From positions 1 to 15,391 of the forward strand of contig CAMMLF010000023.1 of assembly GCA_946497585.1 (NCBI GenBank): a stretch of 15,391 nt of DNA, given 5' to 3'. Positions within the stretch are counted from its first letter, which is position 1; each line of letters opens with the position of its first letter. Shown here piece after piece: positions 1 through 8,160 of the stretch. The translations under genes and the position numbers were made by a program. The DNA is from an uncultured Clostridium sp. (GTDB lineage Bacteria > Bacillota > Clostridia > TANB77 > CAG-508). Under the pieces are notes generated by a model that saw only the letters and a program-made list of their open reading frames with translations, was not told the DNA's origin and ran no database searches.

Positions 1-645
1 ATCTCCTATTCCACTTACATTTTTTATATCTTCTATTGTTTTAAATTTTCCATTAGCTTCTCTGTAATCTATTATTTTTTGAGCTGTTGTTTCTCCTACT
101 CCTGGCAAAGTTTCTAGTTTTTCTTTACTTGCTGTATTTATGTTCACTTTTGAATCTACCTCATTTTCTTCAACGTTTGAGTCAGTAATTACTACTCCTA
201 CCCCTGCTCCATCCGAAATAAGGTTCACTTGGTTTAAATCTTCGTTAATTCTAGGTATATATATTTGCGTTCCGTCTTCTACTATGTATGCCAAATTTAT
301 TTTAGATAAGTCAGCCTCTTCCGTTTTTCCTCCTGCCATATTTATTGCGTCTATTATTCTTGAGCCTTCTGGCAGGGTTACTACTCCTGGATTATTTACT
401 TCGCCTATTACGTGAACAACAACAGTTTCTTCTGTTTCATTGCTATTTAGGCTCGTACTGTCTTCATTTGAGTTTTCATTCATTTCTGAGCTTAATTCGT
501 TTGTTTCATTTGTTAATAATATCTCCGTATCTTCTTCATATAAATTTTGGTACACATATATCAATACCAACACGAATATTATACTAATAACTATTGATAA
601 AATTATTTTTTGCTTTTTACTTAAATTTAATATTATTTCTTTCAT
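1..645 (-). CDS. comEA: ComEA-type competence DNA-binding protein, 3' end cut off by window edge
   Basis: The protein would bind incoming double-stranded DNA at the outer face of the membrane during natural transformation and pass it to the ComEC channel. The 215 residues present show a single N-terminal membrane segment (about residues 12-32), an acidic Ser/Asn/Glu-rich linker (about 36-73), an SLBB domain (about 74-133, with VVVHVIGEVNNPG and a closing YIPRI), a second short linker, and a C-terminal helix-hairpin-helix domain from about 167. That domain has the hallmark VNINTASKEKLETLPGVG followed by a second hairpin VSGIG. The order is that of Gram-positive ComEA. The frame runs off at base 1 and probably lacks only about ten residues. 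The start is the ATG at 645 with AGAAAGGA upstream. A comEC gene would be expected beyond the left edge (inference). Confidence 0.93.
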   Translation of the reverse strand, partial: MKEIILNLSKKQKIILSIVISIIFVLVLIYVYQNLYEEDTEILLTNETNELSSEMNENSNEDSTSLNSNETEETVVVHVIGEVNNPGVVTLPEGSRIIDAINMAGGKTEEADLSKINLAYIVEDGTQIYIPRINEDLNQVNLISDGAGVGVVITDSNVEENEVDSKVNINTASKEKLETLPGVGETTAQKIIDYREANGKFKTIEDIKNVSGIGD

Positions 646-664
646 AATAAACACTAGTCCTTTC

Positions 665-693
665 TGAACTTTAAAGCTTAGCTCAAAAGTTCA
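665..693 (-). promoter_or_regulatory. Hairpin in the comEA leader, abutting the ribosome binding site
   Basis: An 8-bp perfect inverted repeat (TGAACTTT at 665-672, AAAGTTCA at 686-693) lies just upstream of comEA. On the minus strand its second arm ends directly against the GAAAGGA binding site. It could modulate translation or be an operator. Only the symmetry is observed; a function is not shown. Confidence 0.35.
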
Positions 694-720
694 ATTTTTA
701 TAAATTTTCCATTTCTTCTA

Positions 721-749
721 TTGATTTCTTTTTTATTTATTGATATTAT
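721..749 (+). promoter_or_regulatory. Candidate sigma-A promoter of the carboxypeptidase gene
   Basis: TTGATT at 721-726 and TATTAT at 744-749 are separated by 17 bases. Transcription would start near 756, giving a leader of about 20 bases that holds the AAAGGAG binding site at 765-771. Confidence 0.5.
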
Positions 750-776
750 ATTTTTTGTATGTTTAAAGGAGAAAGA

Positions 777-2066
777 ATGAAGGTTTTAAAGAGATTAAAG
801 TTTATATATTTTTGTATTGTTTTTACTTTTGTTTTTAGCTTATTTTTATCTTTTGGAGCTTCAAGTTATGCATCTACTACGCCTACTGTAAATTCTGAAG
901 CTGCAATATTAATGGATGCAAAGCAGGGTAAAGTTCTTTATGAGAAAAATTCTACAAAACAGATGTATCCTGCAAGTACCACTAAAGTTATGACAGCAAT
1001 TTTAACTGTTGAAAATTGTGATTTGAATGCAGAAGTTACTGTTAGTTACTGGGCTGTAAATGCAGTTCCATATTCTTATTCTTTGGGATACATTACTCCC
1101 GGTGAAGTATATACAGTTGAAGAACTTTTGAATGTTACAATGATTGCATCAGCTAATGATGCTGCTTATGTTTTGGCAGAATATATTGCTAACCTAGATA
1201 ATCCGGATTATGTTTTTGAAACTACTCAAACTAGTAGAGATGCTTTTGACAGCAGTATTGCAGAGTTTTCTACTATGATGAATGATAAAGCGAAAGAAAT
1301 TGGTTGTAAAAACACTAACTTTGTTAATCCTAATGGAATATATAATGATAATCATTATTCTACTGCTTATGACTTAGCCTTAATTGGTAAATATGCTTAT
1401 GAAAATGCCATAATAAAATCAATTGGTTCTAAAGCATCATATGATTTGCCAAAGAATGAAAATCATCCTACATATACTTCAACTAATGCTTTGTTAAGAT
1501 CTACTCACAGATATTATTATGAGTATGCAAATGGCCTAAAAACTGGATATACCGATGCAGCAGGCTATTGCATTATTGCAACTGCTAGCAAAGATGGAAT
1601 TGATTTAATTTGCGTTATTTTGAAAGGTAGCTATTTAGCTGACGGTACTGCTACTAGAGAAACTGATTGCATAAATTTATTTAATTATGGATTTGATAAT
1701 TACAAATCTGTGAATCTTGTCTCAGAAGGTGATGTTGTTAGAACTATTGATGTTTTAAATGGCACGGAAGATACGAAAAAGCTTGATGTTACAGCAGTTA
1801 CTACTTTAAATTGTGTTGTTTTTACTGATGAAGTTGTTGACGTTACCCCTGTTATACAATTTAATAGTGTACTTGCTCCAATTGCAGAAGGTCAGGTTGT
1901 TGGAAGTATTACTTATACTGTTGACGGCGTAGATTATAAAAGTGATTTAATAGCAACTCATGATGTATATAGTTCAAATGTTATGAATATTATTTTGGCA
2001 TTGTTTGCAGTATTTGCTGTATTGCTTGTTATTGTTACTGCTCTATCAATTAAAAAGAAAGATTAA
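777..2066 (+). CDS. D-alanyl-D-alanine carboxypeptidase (PBP5/DacF type, S11 family)
   Basis: A low-molecular-mass penicillin-binding protein that trims the terminal D-Ala from peptidoglycan pentapeptides outside the membrane. All three active-site motifs are visible: S67-T-T-K70 (nucleophile and general base), S125-A-N127, and K255-T-G257. The N-terminus is a signal peptide of basic residues, a hydrophobic core and a likely cut after about residue 32. After the catalytic domain comes a beta-rich PBP5 C-terminal region, then a hydrophobic segment (about 400-423) ending in KKKD. The anchor is thus a transmembrane helix rather than an amphipathic one. The start at 777 is preferred because AAAGGAG lies five bases upstream. 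An ATG at 759 would put that binding site inside the gene. The length (429 residues) is normal. DacA, DacB and DacF subtypes cannot be separated by eye, so no symbol is given. Confidence 0.95.
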   Translation: MKVLKRLKFIYFCIVFTFVFSLFLSFGASSYASTTPTVNSEAAILMDAKQGKVLYEKNSTKQMYPASTTKVMTAILTVENCDLNAEVTVSYWAVNAVPYSYSLGYITPGEVYTVEELLNVTMIASANDAAYVLAEYIANLDNPDYVFETTQTSRDAFDSSIAEFSTMMNDKAKEIGCKNTNFVNPNGIYNDNHYSTAYDLALIGKYAYENAIIKSIGSKASYDLPKNENHPTYTSTNALLRSTHRYYYEYANGLKTGYTDAAGYCIIATASKDGIDLICVILKGSYLADGTATRETDCINLFNYGFDNYKSVNLVSEGDVVRTIDVLNGTEDTKKLDVTAVTTLNCVVFTDEVVDVTPVIQFNSVLAPIAEGQVVGSITYTVDGVDYKSDLIATHDVYSSNVMNIILALFAVFAVLLVIVTALSIKKKD

Positions 2067-2122
2067 TTTTGCTTACAATAAACTATTCTTGAAGAGTATA
2101 AAATTCTATTATTCTATATTAC

Positions 2123-2171
2123 AAATAGAGGGCACAAATCAATTGTAATTATTGATTAGTGCCCCCTATTT
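2123..2171. terminator. Bidirectional terminator hairpin between convergent genes
   Basis: AAATAGAGGGCAC (2123-2135) pairs with GTGCCCCCTATTT (2159-2171) over 13 positions with one mismatch, and an inner AT stem extends it. It lies midway between the stops of the carboxypeptidase (plus) and the LCP gene (minus). The A/T ends of the stem can supply U-rich 3' arms on both strands. Confidence 0.75.
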
Positions 2172-2223
2172 AATTAACATTCTCCTAATTTTTTGATTGT
2201 CAAATTATATTAATTTAAAAGAA

Positions 2224-3531
2224 TTAATAATCTCTTCCTAAAATTATTGTAAAATCCACATTTGCATTATCTTCTCCTATAATTGCATCACCTGTTCCAA
2301 GCAATGCTATAATAGAGTTTTCGTCTTGTGTAGAATTATTAGTTCTATTTATTATAGTGGTAGTAGTAGATATCTTTGTATTACCCTGTTTAGCCACTTC
2401 GTATCCTTGGGCTCCGAATTGCTTTATGGCTTGATTTAACTTTGTTTGACTACCTGTTCCATTAAGTATTTCAACCGTAAAATCTTTTTGTGTTGTAGTT
2501 TCATTTGTACTTCCTACTGATGTTTCATTTGATACTGTATTAGTCGTACCATTTTCTTCATTTGTAGATGTGCTTAATGTTAAAAATAATTCATTTACAA
2601 GTTGTTTTGCTTCGTCCTCATCTACCAAGTAAACTGCAACCCCATTGCAATATTGTGCAGTTCCTGGTAACATGTCAGTTTGTATATTATCTGCATTTAT
2701 ATTAAGTAGTGCTGGTGCATATTCCATCATTGTATCAAAGTCGATATTTGTTTCAACCTCTTGTTCTATTACATTTAATATATCATTTATTTTTGTAATA
2801 TTTTCTAATTTTAATGTTTGCTGAGCAACTGCCATCAGAAATTCTCTTTGTGTTCTCATTCTTCCTAAATCGTTGTCACCATATTCATATGAGTATGAGG
2901 TTCCATTATTGTTGTGTCTAAATCTTACTAACCATTCTGCTTTTTGGCCATCTAGCAATTGATAGCCTGGTTCTAAGTGAATGTACAAGTCTTGAGAACT
3001 ATCATCATAATCCATCTTAATTGGTACATCAAAATATACTCCGCCTATTGCATCAACTAAGTCTCTTAATGCTTTAGTATCTACTGTTATGTAATATTTT
3101 ATATTTAACCCAGTTAAATCATTTACTGCATCTATTGTTCTTTGTGGACTTATTTGATATTTTGAATTTATTTTGTCTGATGCTGTTGCTGTGTTTGGAT
3201 TATTTCCAACAAAGCTATCTCTAGGAATTGATAAAAGTACAGCATCTCCCGTACTTGGACTGTATTTGGCAACCATTATTGTATCTGTCATTGCCTCGCT
3301 TTTGCCAAGCAATAAACAATAGAAGTCTGGTAGACTTTTTACTTTTTCTGGGTCTGTACCAACTAATGTTGTTACTATTCCTGTTAGTCCGCCACCATTT
3401 TGATATACTCTATACGCAAAAATTCCAACTAGGATAATAATTATTAATAATAAGATTAATACTATTTTTCCGAAAATTCTGCGTCCTCTATGTTTTTGCT
3501 TCTTTTCTTTAGATTTTTTATTATTACTCAT
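2224..3531 (-). CDS. LCP (LytR-CpsA-Psr) family cell-wall ligase with LytR_C domain
   Basis: LCP proteins transfer undecaprenyl-linked glycopolymers such as teichoic acids or capsule onto peptidoglycan outside the membrane. The protein has a strongly basic cytoplasmic tail, one membrane helix (about residues 20-41), and an LCP catalytic domain (about 66-245). Recognisable blocks are TDTIMVAKYSP, LSIPRDS (R104), DLVDAIGGV, LDGQKAEWLVRFRH and DLGRMRTQREF. A Ser/Thr/Asn-rich linker (about 320-349) leads to a LytR_C domain (about 350-435, starting FTVEILNGTG). The usual LGxD motif reads LLLGKSE here, so the conserved Asp is absent; I recall clostridial relatives with a similar variant. The start at 3531 has AGGAGT upstream. 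It is transcribed alone, facing the carboxypeptidase gene. The exact glycopolymer cannot be told. Confidence 0.93.
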   Translation of the reverse strand: MSNNKKSKEKKQKHRGRRIFGKIVLILLLIIIILVGIFAYRVYQNGGGLTGIVTTLVGTDPEKVKSLPDFYCLLLGKSEAMTDTIMVAKYSPSTGDAVLLSIPRDSFVGNNPNTATASDKINSKYQISPQRTIDAVNDLTGLNIKYYITVDTKALRDLVDAIGGVYFDVPIKMDYDDSSQDLYIHLEPGYQLLDGQKAEWLVRFRHNNNGTSYSYEYGDNDLGRMRTQREFLMAVAQQTLKLENITKINDILNVIEQEVETNIDFDTMMEYAPALLNINADNIQTDMLPGTAQYCNGVAVYLVDEDEAKQLVNELFLTLSTSTNEENGTTNTVSNETSVGSTNETTTQKDFTVEILNGTGSQTKLNQAIKQFGAQGYEVAKQGNTKISTTTTIINRTNNSTQDENSIIALLGTGDAIIGEDNANVDFTIILGRDY

Positions 3532-3567
3532 TTATTTATATCACTCCTAAAATTTTAGTCTGCAACT

Positions 3568-3596
3568 AGTATATCAAATATGAATTATAATATCAA
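3568..3596 (-). promoter_or_regulatory. Promoter of the LCP gene
   Basis: On the minus strand TTGATA (3596-3591) and TATACT (3573-3568) are spaced by exactly 17 bases, each with five of six consensus positions. The LCP start codon is 37 bases downstream of the -10 box. Confidence 0.65.
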
Positions 3597-3639
3597 GATT
3601 TTTAGGATTTTTTCACATAAAAACCATCTTAATATTTTA

Positions 3640-3709
3640 TGTCAATGGGGACGCTCCTTTTTGACACTATCGTGTCAAGCAAGGGACGTCCCTATTGACA
3701 GCGTCCCCA
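3640..3709. repeat. REP-like palindromic element
   Basis: An island much richer in GC than its surroundings, between the LCP promoter and thyX. Outer arms TGGGGACGCT (3646-3655) and AGCGTCCCCA (3700-3709) are perfect inverted repeats. Inside are a 7-bp hairpin (3661-3667 with 3672-3678, loop TATC) and the palindrome GGGACGTCCC (3683-3692). TGTCAA/TTGACA boxes occur in alternation at 3640, 3661, 3673 and 3695, giving two TGTCAA...TTGACA units. From memory this matches dispersed GGGGACG/TTGACA repeats in many clostridial genomes, often linked to REP-associated Y1 transposases. No transposase is present here. It also lies where a thyX terminator would be. Confidence 0.6.
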
Positions 3710-3722
3710 AAAGTAAAATCTT

Positions 3723-4394
3723 TTATATTTCCGGTGCAAATCTTAGTTCTGCATACCATTCTTCTTTAAAGTCTTTATCATACTCTACACTTCCAAATAT
3801 TTCAGGCATTTCTTTTTGGAAATATTTTAAAAGTGGTATTAATAATTGTCTTATAGCAGGATGTGCATGGTTTGAAGTTCTTAATTCTAGTATGTGCTTC
3901 CATTCTCTTATGTCTGCTGTCATTGTTACTTCTGCTGCTGTGCTATGTGGTAAAACTAGTCTGCACATATCTGTTGATGCGTTTAGTTTTTTCATTTCTA
4001 AGTAATGTTTTTCCATATCTTCCATAGCTTTTTTCCATTCAGCATATACTTTTTCATCTTCAATGTATGCTGGATTTATGCATTTTATCTCATTTCCATA
4101 TTTGTCTTTATCATAGCTACAATATCTTGTAGATTCTATAGAAAAACTTCCAAATCTATGTCTTGTTAAGTCTTTGTAAACTCCTATGTCACAGTACATT
4201 CTTATTGTAACTTTTTCATGTTCTAATACTGATTCGTGTCCTCTATTTATACAATTTTTTAATAGATTTTTGTAACTGTCTTCTGTTATGTTTCCTTCTG
4301 AACGATAGCAAGTTCTGCAAGCTCTTTCTATTTTTTTCATTATTTTAATTCCATCAATCTTTTCAACTTCAATCCATGGTTCTACTATTTTCAT
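3723..4394 (-). CDS. thyX: FAD-dependent thymidylate synthase ThyX
   Basis: Makes dTMP from dUMP using methylene-tetrahydrofolate as carbon donor and NADPH-reduced FAD as hydride source; a cytosolic homotetramer in the family. The ThyX signature RHRxxSxxxxSxRY is present as R78-H-R80-FGS83-FSIES88-TR90-Y91. The preceding GHESVLEH block (52-59) is another conserved flavin-site region. A C-terminal ELRTSNHAHPAIRQL stretch (170-184) carries the conserved Arg and helix that complete the dUMP pocket. The length of 223 residues is typical. The ATG at 4394 has AAGGAGT ten bases upstream. A weak promoter (TTGAAT at 4461-4456, TGTAAT at 4438-4433, 17-base spacing) suggests a single-gene transcript. 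No thyA is seen in this window, which says nothing about the rest of the genome. Confidence 0.96.
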   Translation of the reverse strand: MKIVEPWIEVEKIDGIKIMKKIERACRTCYRSEGNITEDSYKNLLKNCINRGHESVLEHEKVTIRMYCDIGVYKDLTRHRFGSFSIESTRYCSYDKDKYGNEIKCINPAYIEDEKVYAEWKKAMEDMEKHYLEMKKLNASTDMCRLVLPHSTAAEVTMTADIREWKHILELRTSNHAHPAIRQLLIPLLKYFQKEMPEIFGSVEYDKDFKEEWYAELRFAPEI

Positions 4395-4487
4395 ACTTCT
4401 AATTACTCCTTACTAATATTTTATTTATCAATATTACAATATATATTCTAAAACAATTCAACGTTTAATGTATTTACTATTTTTAAA

Positions 4488-4639
4488 AAGAACCAATATA
4501 TGTTCTGGAGCTTTTAGCGAACGTGAGCAGTAACATCATTTATGATTTGTAATATGGTTTATCTGCGAAGTGGAGCGTGCGAGCGTTTTCGCGTAGTCGA
4601 AACCGTGAAGCAAATGCGGAAGAATTTATATTGGTTCTT
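4488..4639. mobile_element. 152-bp MITE-like element with 13-bp terminal inverted repeats
   Basis: AAGAACCAATATA (4488-4500) and TATATTGGTTCTT (4627-4639) are perfect inverted repeats bounding a non-coding interior. The interior is clearly richer in GC than the flanks and contains two similar segments, AGCGAACGTGAGC and TGCGAAGTGGAGC. It fills most of the thyX-cvpA gap. No reading frame of useful size and no convincing target-site duplication are visible. The size and repeat structure suit a miniature inverted-repeat transposable element. A structured RNA or an unusual long-loop terminator for the cvpA transcript are alternatives. Confidence 0.5.
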
Positions 4640-4661
4640 AATTAATAATATTTAAGCGTAT

Positions 4662-5312
4662 TTAACTCTTATATATAGAATTAAGCACAAAGTTATTATT
4701 ATACATTATTGACCCTATATTTGAATTATATATTAATTCTAATAGCCCTGTATTTGATATTACTGGAGCTATCATTGATATTACAGCAAAAATTGCATAA
4801 ATTATTATTGCACCTTCTATTGCGCCACAAACTGCTCCTCCAACTTTGTTTACTTGGCTTAATAGAGGTATTTTGTCTATTATTTTTGCTACAACTTTAA
4901 TTATTGCTAAAATAATTCTTACTATAATAAATATTGCTATAAACACTATTACAGTAATTATTCCACCTGCAAGTTCCTTGCCTATTGCATCAAAAGCCTC
5001 TTCTTTTGATGTGTTTACATTTTCTGTTATGCCATTAATATAATTTACTATTCCTTCTGGTAAATTTGAGTTCTCATCTACTTTGAAATCTGTATCACTT
5101 AATGGTATATTTTGAGAAATTGTTTGAGCTAAACTTTCATCAAAATTTGTATTTTCAATAACTGCATTTGTTATTGGTCTGCAAAGCAATATTGCAAGTA
5201 TTAATGCAACTACAACTGCTGCTATATCTATTATGCAAGATATAAGCCCTTTTTTTAATCCTACAAATATTGCTGATACCATTATAATAATAATGATTAA
5301 ATCCACCGCCAT
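4662..5312 (-). CDS. CvpA family membrane protein
   Basis: A small integral membrane protein of the CvpA (colicin V production) family, whose biochemical role is unsettled; relatives affect envelope integrity and secretion. The 216 residues hold about four hydrophobic segments (roughly 3-20, 24-45, 113-136 and 157-185). A polar, presumably extracytoplasmic loop of about 65 residues lies between the second and third. The family-typical start (VDLIIIIIMVSAIFVGLKKG) and the Gly-rich NKVGGAVCGAIEGAIIIY block near the last helices support the call. An AAAGGAGG binding site lies seven bases upstream of the ATG at 5312. It is the last gene of the minus-strand set, 89 bases after the propeller gene, and is probably co-transcribed with it. 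Confidence 0.85.
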   Translation of the reverse strand: MAVDLIIIIIMVSAIFVGLKKGLISCIIDIAAVVVALILAILLCRPITNAVIENTNFDESLAQTISQNIPLSDTDFKVDENSNLPEGIVNYINGITENVNTSKEEAFDAIGKELAGGIITVIVFIAIFIIVRIILAIIKVVAKIIDKIPLLSQVNKVGGAVCGAIEGAIIIYAIFAVISMIAPVISNTGLLELIYNSNIGSIMYNNNFVLNSIYKS

Positions 5313-5352
5313 TTTATTTTCCTCCTTTAAGATTTTATATTACTTTAAATTG

Positions 5353-5384
5353 TTCACGCAAAACATTTATAGCATTGCAGTGAA
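5353..5384 (-). other. Intercistronic hairpin before cvpA
   Basis: On the minus strand TTCACTGCAA pairs with TTGCGTGAA with a single bulged T and a loop of 13 bases. It lies between the propeller gene and cvpA. It has no U-tract, so it is more likely an mRNA stability or processing element than a terminator. Function is inferred only. Confidence 0.35.
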
Positions 5385-5401
5385 ACCCATTTTCTTATTT
5401 T

Positions 5402-6529
5402 TTATAAACTAATTATTTCAACTCTGTCCCTGTATATTATTCCTGCCACGCTATCGCCAACAACAATGTTTTTGTAATTTTGCCTAGATGTAAAGTGTTT
5501 TAATAGCCATGCACTATGATTTAAAAATACAATTTCATTTCCCATGTCTACCGCTATGACATTATCACTACAATAAAGTCCGCTTGGCATTTGTTCTAAA
5601 AGATACGTACTTTCACTAGAATTTTTTTCATTTATTACTTTTACTTCATATTCACTACTAAGTATTCCTGATTGATTTTCTTGTATTTTGCTAATATAAT
5701 TTGATGTTTCTATGTCTAGAAATAATGTGTTTTGGTCTACATCTATAATTTTTTCTGAATTGCCTTCATTAAGTCTATATACAGAATTATCATATTGGCA
5801 AATTAAATCATTTCCATTATATTCTATATCTATTATTAAGTTGTTATTTTCTTGATTATATGTATATATAATGGCTTCTGTTGGCGTACTTTTAGCTTTT
5901 TCAACTGATATTGTTTTAACAGTTGATGATATAACTGTTCCAGATGTATTTGATTCTGCAAAGCTTAAATATTCACTATTTTCTGATATTGCTAAGCTAG
6001 TAGCTACTGTTGATGATAAATATGTTCTAAATTCTTCATTTCCAGTTATTCCATACATTACAATTACAGACTTGTAGGTTGTACCTGTTAAAACAACTCC
6101 TACTGCACCATTTTTGTTTACTGTCATATATGATACATTTCCTTCCATGTTCTTTTGCCACTGTAAACTTGTATTGTATATTAAATAAACATTTTGGCTA
6201 CCTTTATCTGCTAAAAGCAAATATCTTCCACAAGAATCAAATATTGGATTATTTACCTGTACATTAATTGTAGTTTCCTCTTTTCCAGATGAATTATATA
6301 TTGTAAGTTCATTATTTTGTAATATTACTATATGGTTATCATAAGCATATATGCTTGCATTTTCATTTTCTATTGAAATTGTTGGTAAATTTTCGTCTAT
6401 GATATTTTTTCTAAATATATATTCGTCCATCCAATCTCTAACATCTTCATTTGCAATATACAAAGAAATAACTGTAATGACTGCAATTGCTACAATTATA
6501 CCTATTATTAAGATTATTTTTTTCTTCAT
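5402..6529 (-). CDS. Membrane-anchored beta-propeller-like protein (DUF5711 type)
   Basis: A 375-residue protein of unknown function. It has a basic N-terminus, one membrane helix (about residues 4-24), then a large extracytoplasmic region rich in beta-strand repeats alternating short hydrophobic runs with Asn/Ser/Gly turns. Examples are ASIYAYDNHIVILQNNELTIYN and GNDLICQYDNSVYRLN. This pattern resembles PQQ/WD-like propeller blades and fits the clostridial DUF5711 family from memory; no catalytic motif is apparent. The ATG at 6529 is chosen because AAAGGA lies seven bases before it. An ATG 33 bases further up would include that site within the coding region. The gene has its own promoter in the gap after the GldG-like gene and is followed by cvpA, a pairing that suggests a shared envelope role. 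Confidence 0.7.
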   Translation of the reverse strand: MKKKIILIIGIIVAIAVITVISLYIANEDVRDWMDEYIFRKNIIDENLPTISIENENASIYAYDNHIVILQNNELTIYNSSGKEETTINVQVNNPIFDSCGRYLLLADKGSQNVYLIYNTSLQWQKNMEGNVSYMTVNKNGAVGVVLTGTTYKSVIVMYGITGNEEFRTYLSSTVATSLAISENSEYLSFAESNTSGTVISSTVKTISVEKAKSTPTEAIIYTYNQENNNLIIDIEYNGNDLICQYDNSVYRLNEGNSEKIIDVDQNTLFLDIETSNYISKIQENQSGILSSEYEVKVINEKNSSESTYLLEQMPSGLYCSDNVIAVDMGNEIVFLNHSAWLLKHFTSRQNYKNIVVGDSVAGIIYRDRVEIISL

Positions 6530-6599
6530 TATCGTTCCTTTCTCGCTTTGCTTCAATAGCACACAAGAATAGAATTTTATAATTTCTTTTTTCTTTAAT

Positions 6600-6628
6600 A
6601 TTCTATAATAAATAAATTTCTTTGTAAA
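6600..6628 (-). promoter_or_regulatory. Promoter for the DUF5711-like gene and cvpA
   Basis: On the minus strand TTTACA (6628-6623) and TAGAAT (6605-6600) have a 17-base spacer, each one base off consensus. It lies immediately downstream of the GldG-like stop codon, so the last two genes of the set can be transcribed independently. Confidence 0.6.
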
Positions 6629-6635
6629 GGAATTT

Positions 6636-8102
6636 TTATTTTTTTCTTTTCCTTACAATTGCAACCACTATACCTGCTACAATTATAATTACAGGAATTG
6701 CGAATATTATCCAAAGTACAACCCTATTTTCTTGTTCTGTTATAGCATCAAATGATACTAATCCTGTATCTTTTCTTATTCTAATGGTATCTTCTCTATC
6801 TGAAAGATATGCTATTGTATTAAGTATAATGTCTTTATTTTGTCTTATTGAAATAGGTGTACCAATACTTCCCGATATTTGTACTGTATAGTTTGTTGCA
6901 AATAAAGCATTTGAATATGCAACAAGTGTTGACTCTGTATCATCATCGATTTTCTTTGTTAATATTTCTGCTAATACAAATGGTCCATCTTCATCACTAT
7001 CTAATTTTTGTGAAATATCTGAATTTATATCTGCTCTGTAAAAAGAGGTTTCTGTTGATTGTAAGAATGGGCTTGCTGTAACTCCTAATTCTTCTAATTC
7101 TTCATCTGATACTGTATTTATTCTTCCTGAGTCTAGTAATGCTACCATGCCATCTGTATATAAATCTTGTACTATTTGATTATATGTCATTTCTGGTACA
7201 ATTAAGTCTGGCGTTCCTGCAATCATGTGGTCTGTTCCTTGTTCACATACAACACCACTTGAAAAACTTATACCAAATTGAGATAGTATTTTTGTTATGT
7301 TAGGATAAGTTGTGCTTTCTGTCCATCCTGCATTAAACATATATGGATCTTGCATCCAAACTATTTTTCCACCAGCGTTTATATAATTTTGTATTTTTTC
7401 TGTTTCTAAGTTTGTAAAATCACTTGTTGGATTTGCTATTACTAATACATCACAAGTTTCTGGCATATCTGATGTAAGTAAATCTAATGTGTTTACATCA
7501 TTTACATCATTTTCAATATATGTAGCAAGTGTTCCCATTGCTGATGATGAACTAATTCCATATTCCCCATGCCCTGTTAAGAAATATATTTGTGGTTTTT
7601 GAGCTATTGTAACATCAAGTATTGCGTTAGTTAATTTTTGTTCAGTAACATCAATGTATTGATATGTTGAACTATCATATGTATACATTTCACTTGCGTC
7701 AATTATTTTATATCTTTCTGTTGCTTGAACTGCAACTAATTGGCTACTTGTACTAACATTATATTGTGCTGCTAGGTCAGGTCTTTCAGATGTATTAATT
7801 ATTTGAATAGTTATTTTATCATTTGCATCATGATATTGCTTTGCAAGTGTTACTGCTGTACTTCCTTCATCATACCCGAAAAAATACATAGTTACATTTT
7901 GCTCAACATTTGCTATTTGTTCTTTTGATTCATCTGATAATGTATATAGCCCTTGCTCAGTAAAGTCCCAAGGTGCGATATCTAAATTCATAAATAGTAA
8001 ATTTACTAATATAAATATTGCTATTAGAATTAGAACAAGTGTAGCTGTAAGTAAACTATCTCTTATCCATTTTTTCTTGATAATCTCTATAAATTTTCTC
8101 AT
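6636..8102 (-). CDS. GldG-like auxiliary subunit of an ABC-2 transport system
   Basis: A 488-residue membrane protein with helices at the two ends (about residues 16-38 and 459-484) enclosing a large extracytoplasmic domain, the layout of GldG and related ABC_transp_aux proteins. Family features include the juxtamembrane DFTEQGLYTLSDESK segment (46-60), a thioredoxin-like beta-alpha stretch (VTMYFFGYDEG), EQKLTNAI (154-161) and YFLTGHGEYG (173-182). A later Rossmann-like region has DVLVIANPTSDF and GGKIVWMQDPY. In Flavobacterium GldA/F/G support gliding, but in Firmicutes the same trio occurs without gliding and its substrate is unknown. It follows the permease gene by 58 bases. The ATG at 8102 has AAAGGAT upstream at rather long spacing. 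Confidence 0.85.
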   Translation of the reverse strand: MRKFIEIIKKKWIRDSLLTATLVLILIAIFILVNLLFMNLDIAPWDFTEQGLYTLSDESKEQIANVEQNVTMYFFGYDEGSTAVTLAKQYHDANDKITIQIINTSERPDLAAQYNVSTSSQLVAVQATERYKIIDASEMYTYDSSTYQYIDVTEQKLTNAILDVTIAQKPQIYFLTGHGEYGISSSSAMGTLATYIENDVNDVNTLDLLTSDMPETCDVLVIANPTSDFTNLETEKIQNYINAGGKIVWMQDPYMFNAGWTESTTYPNITKILSQFGISFSSGVVCEQGTDHMIAGTPDLIVPEMTYNQIVQDLYTDGMVALLDSGRINTVSDEELEELGVTASPFLQSTETSFYRADINSDISQKLDSDEDGPFVLAEILTKKIDDDTESTLVAYSNALFATNYTVQISGSIGTPISIRQNKDIILNTIAYLSDREDTIRIRKDTGLVSFDAITEQENRVVLWIIFAIPVIIIVAGIVVAIVRKRKK

Positions 8103-8160
8103 TACTTATATTCAATCCTTTCAAAAGAAATTTATGTTTTTTGTATGAATTGCAACGTTT

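Noticed and set aside
345..667. Plus-strand Leu/Ser-rich frames over comEA
   Set aside because: They are shadows of comEA, which shows clear SLBB and helix-hairpin-helix domains on the minus strand.
3580..4005. Plus-strand 141-residue frame over the palindromic repeat and thyX
   Set aside because: It runs antisense to the well-supported thyX gene, crosses the REP-like repeat, and shows no domain or binding site.
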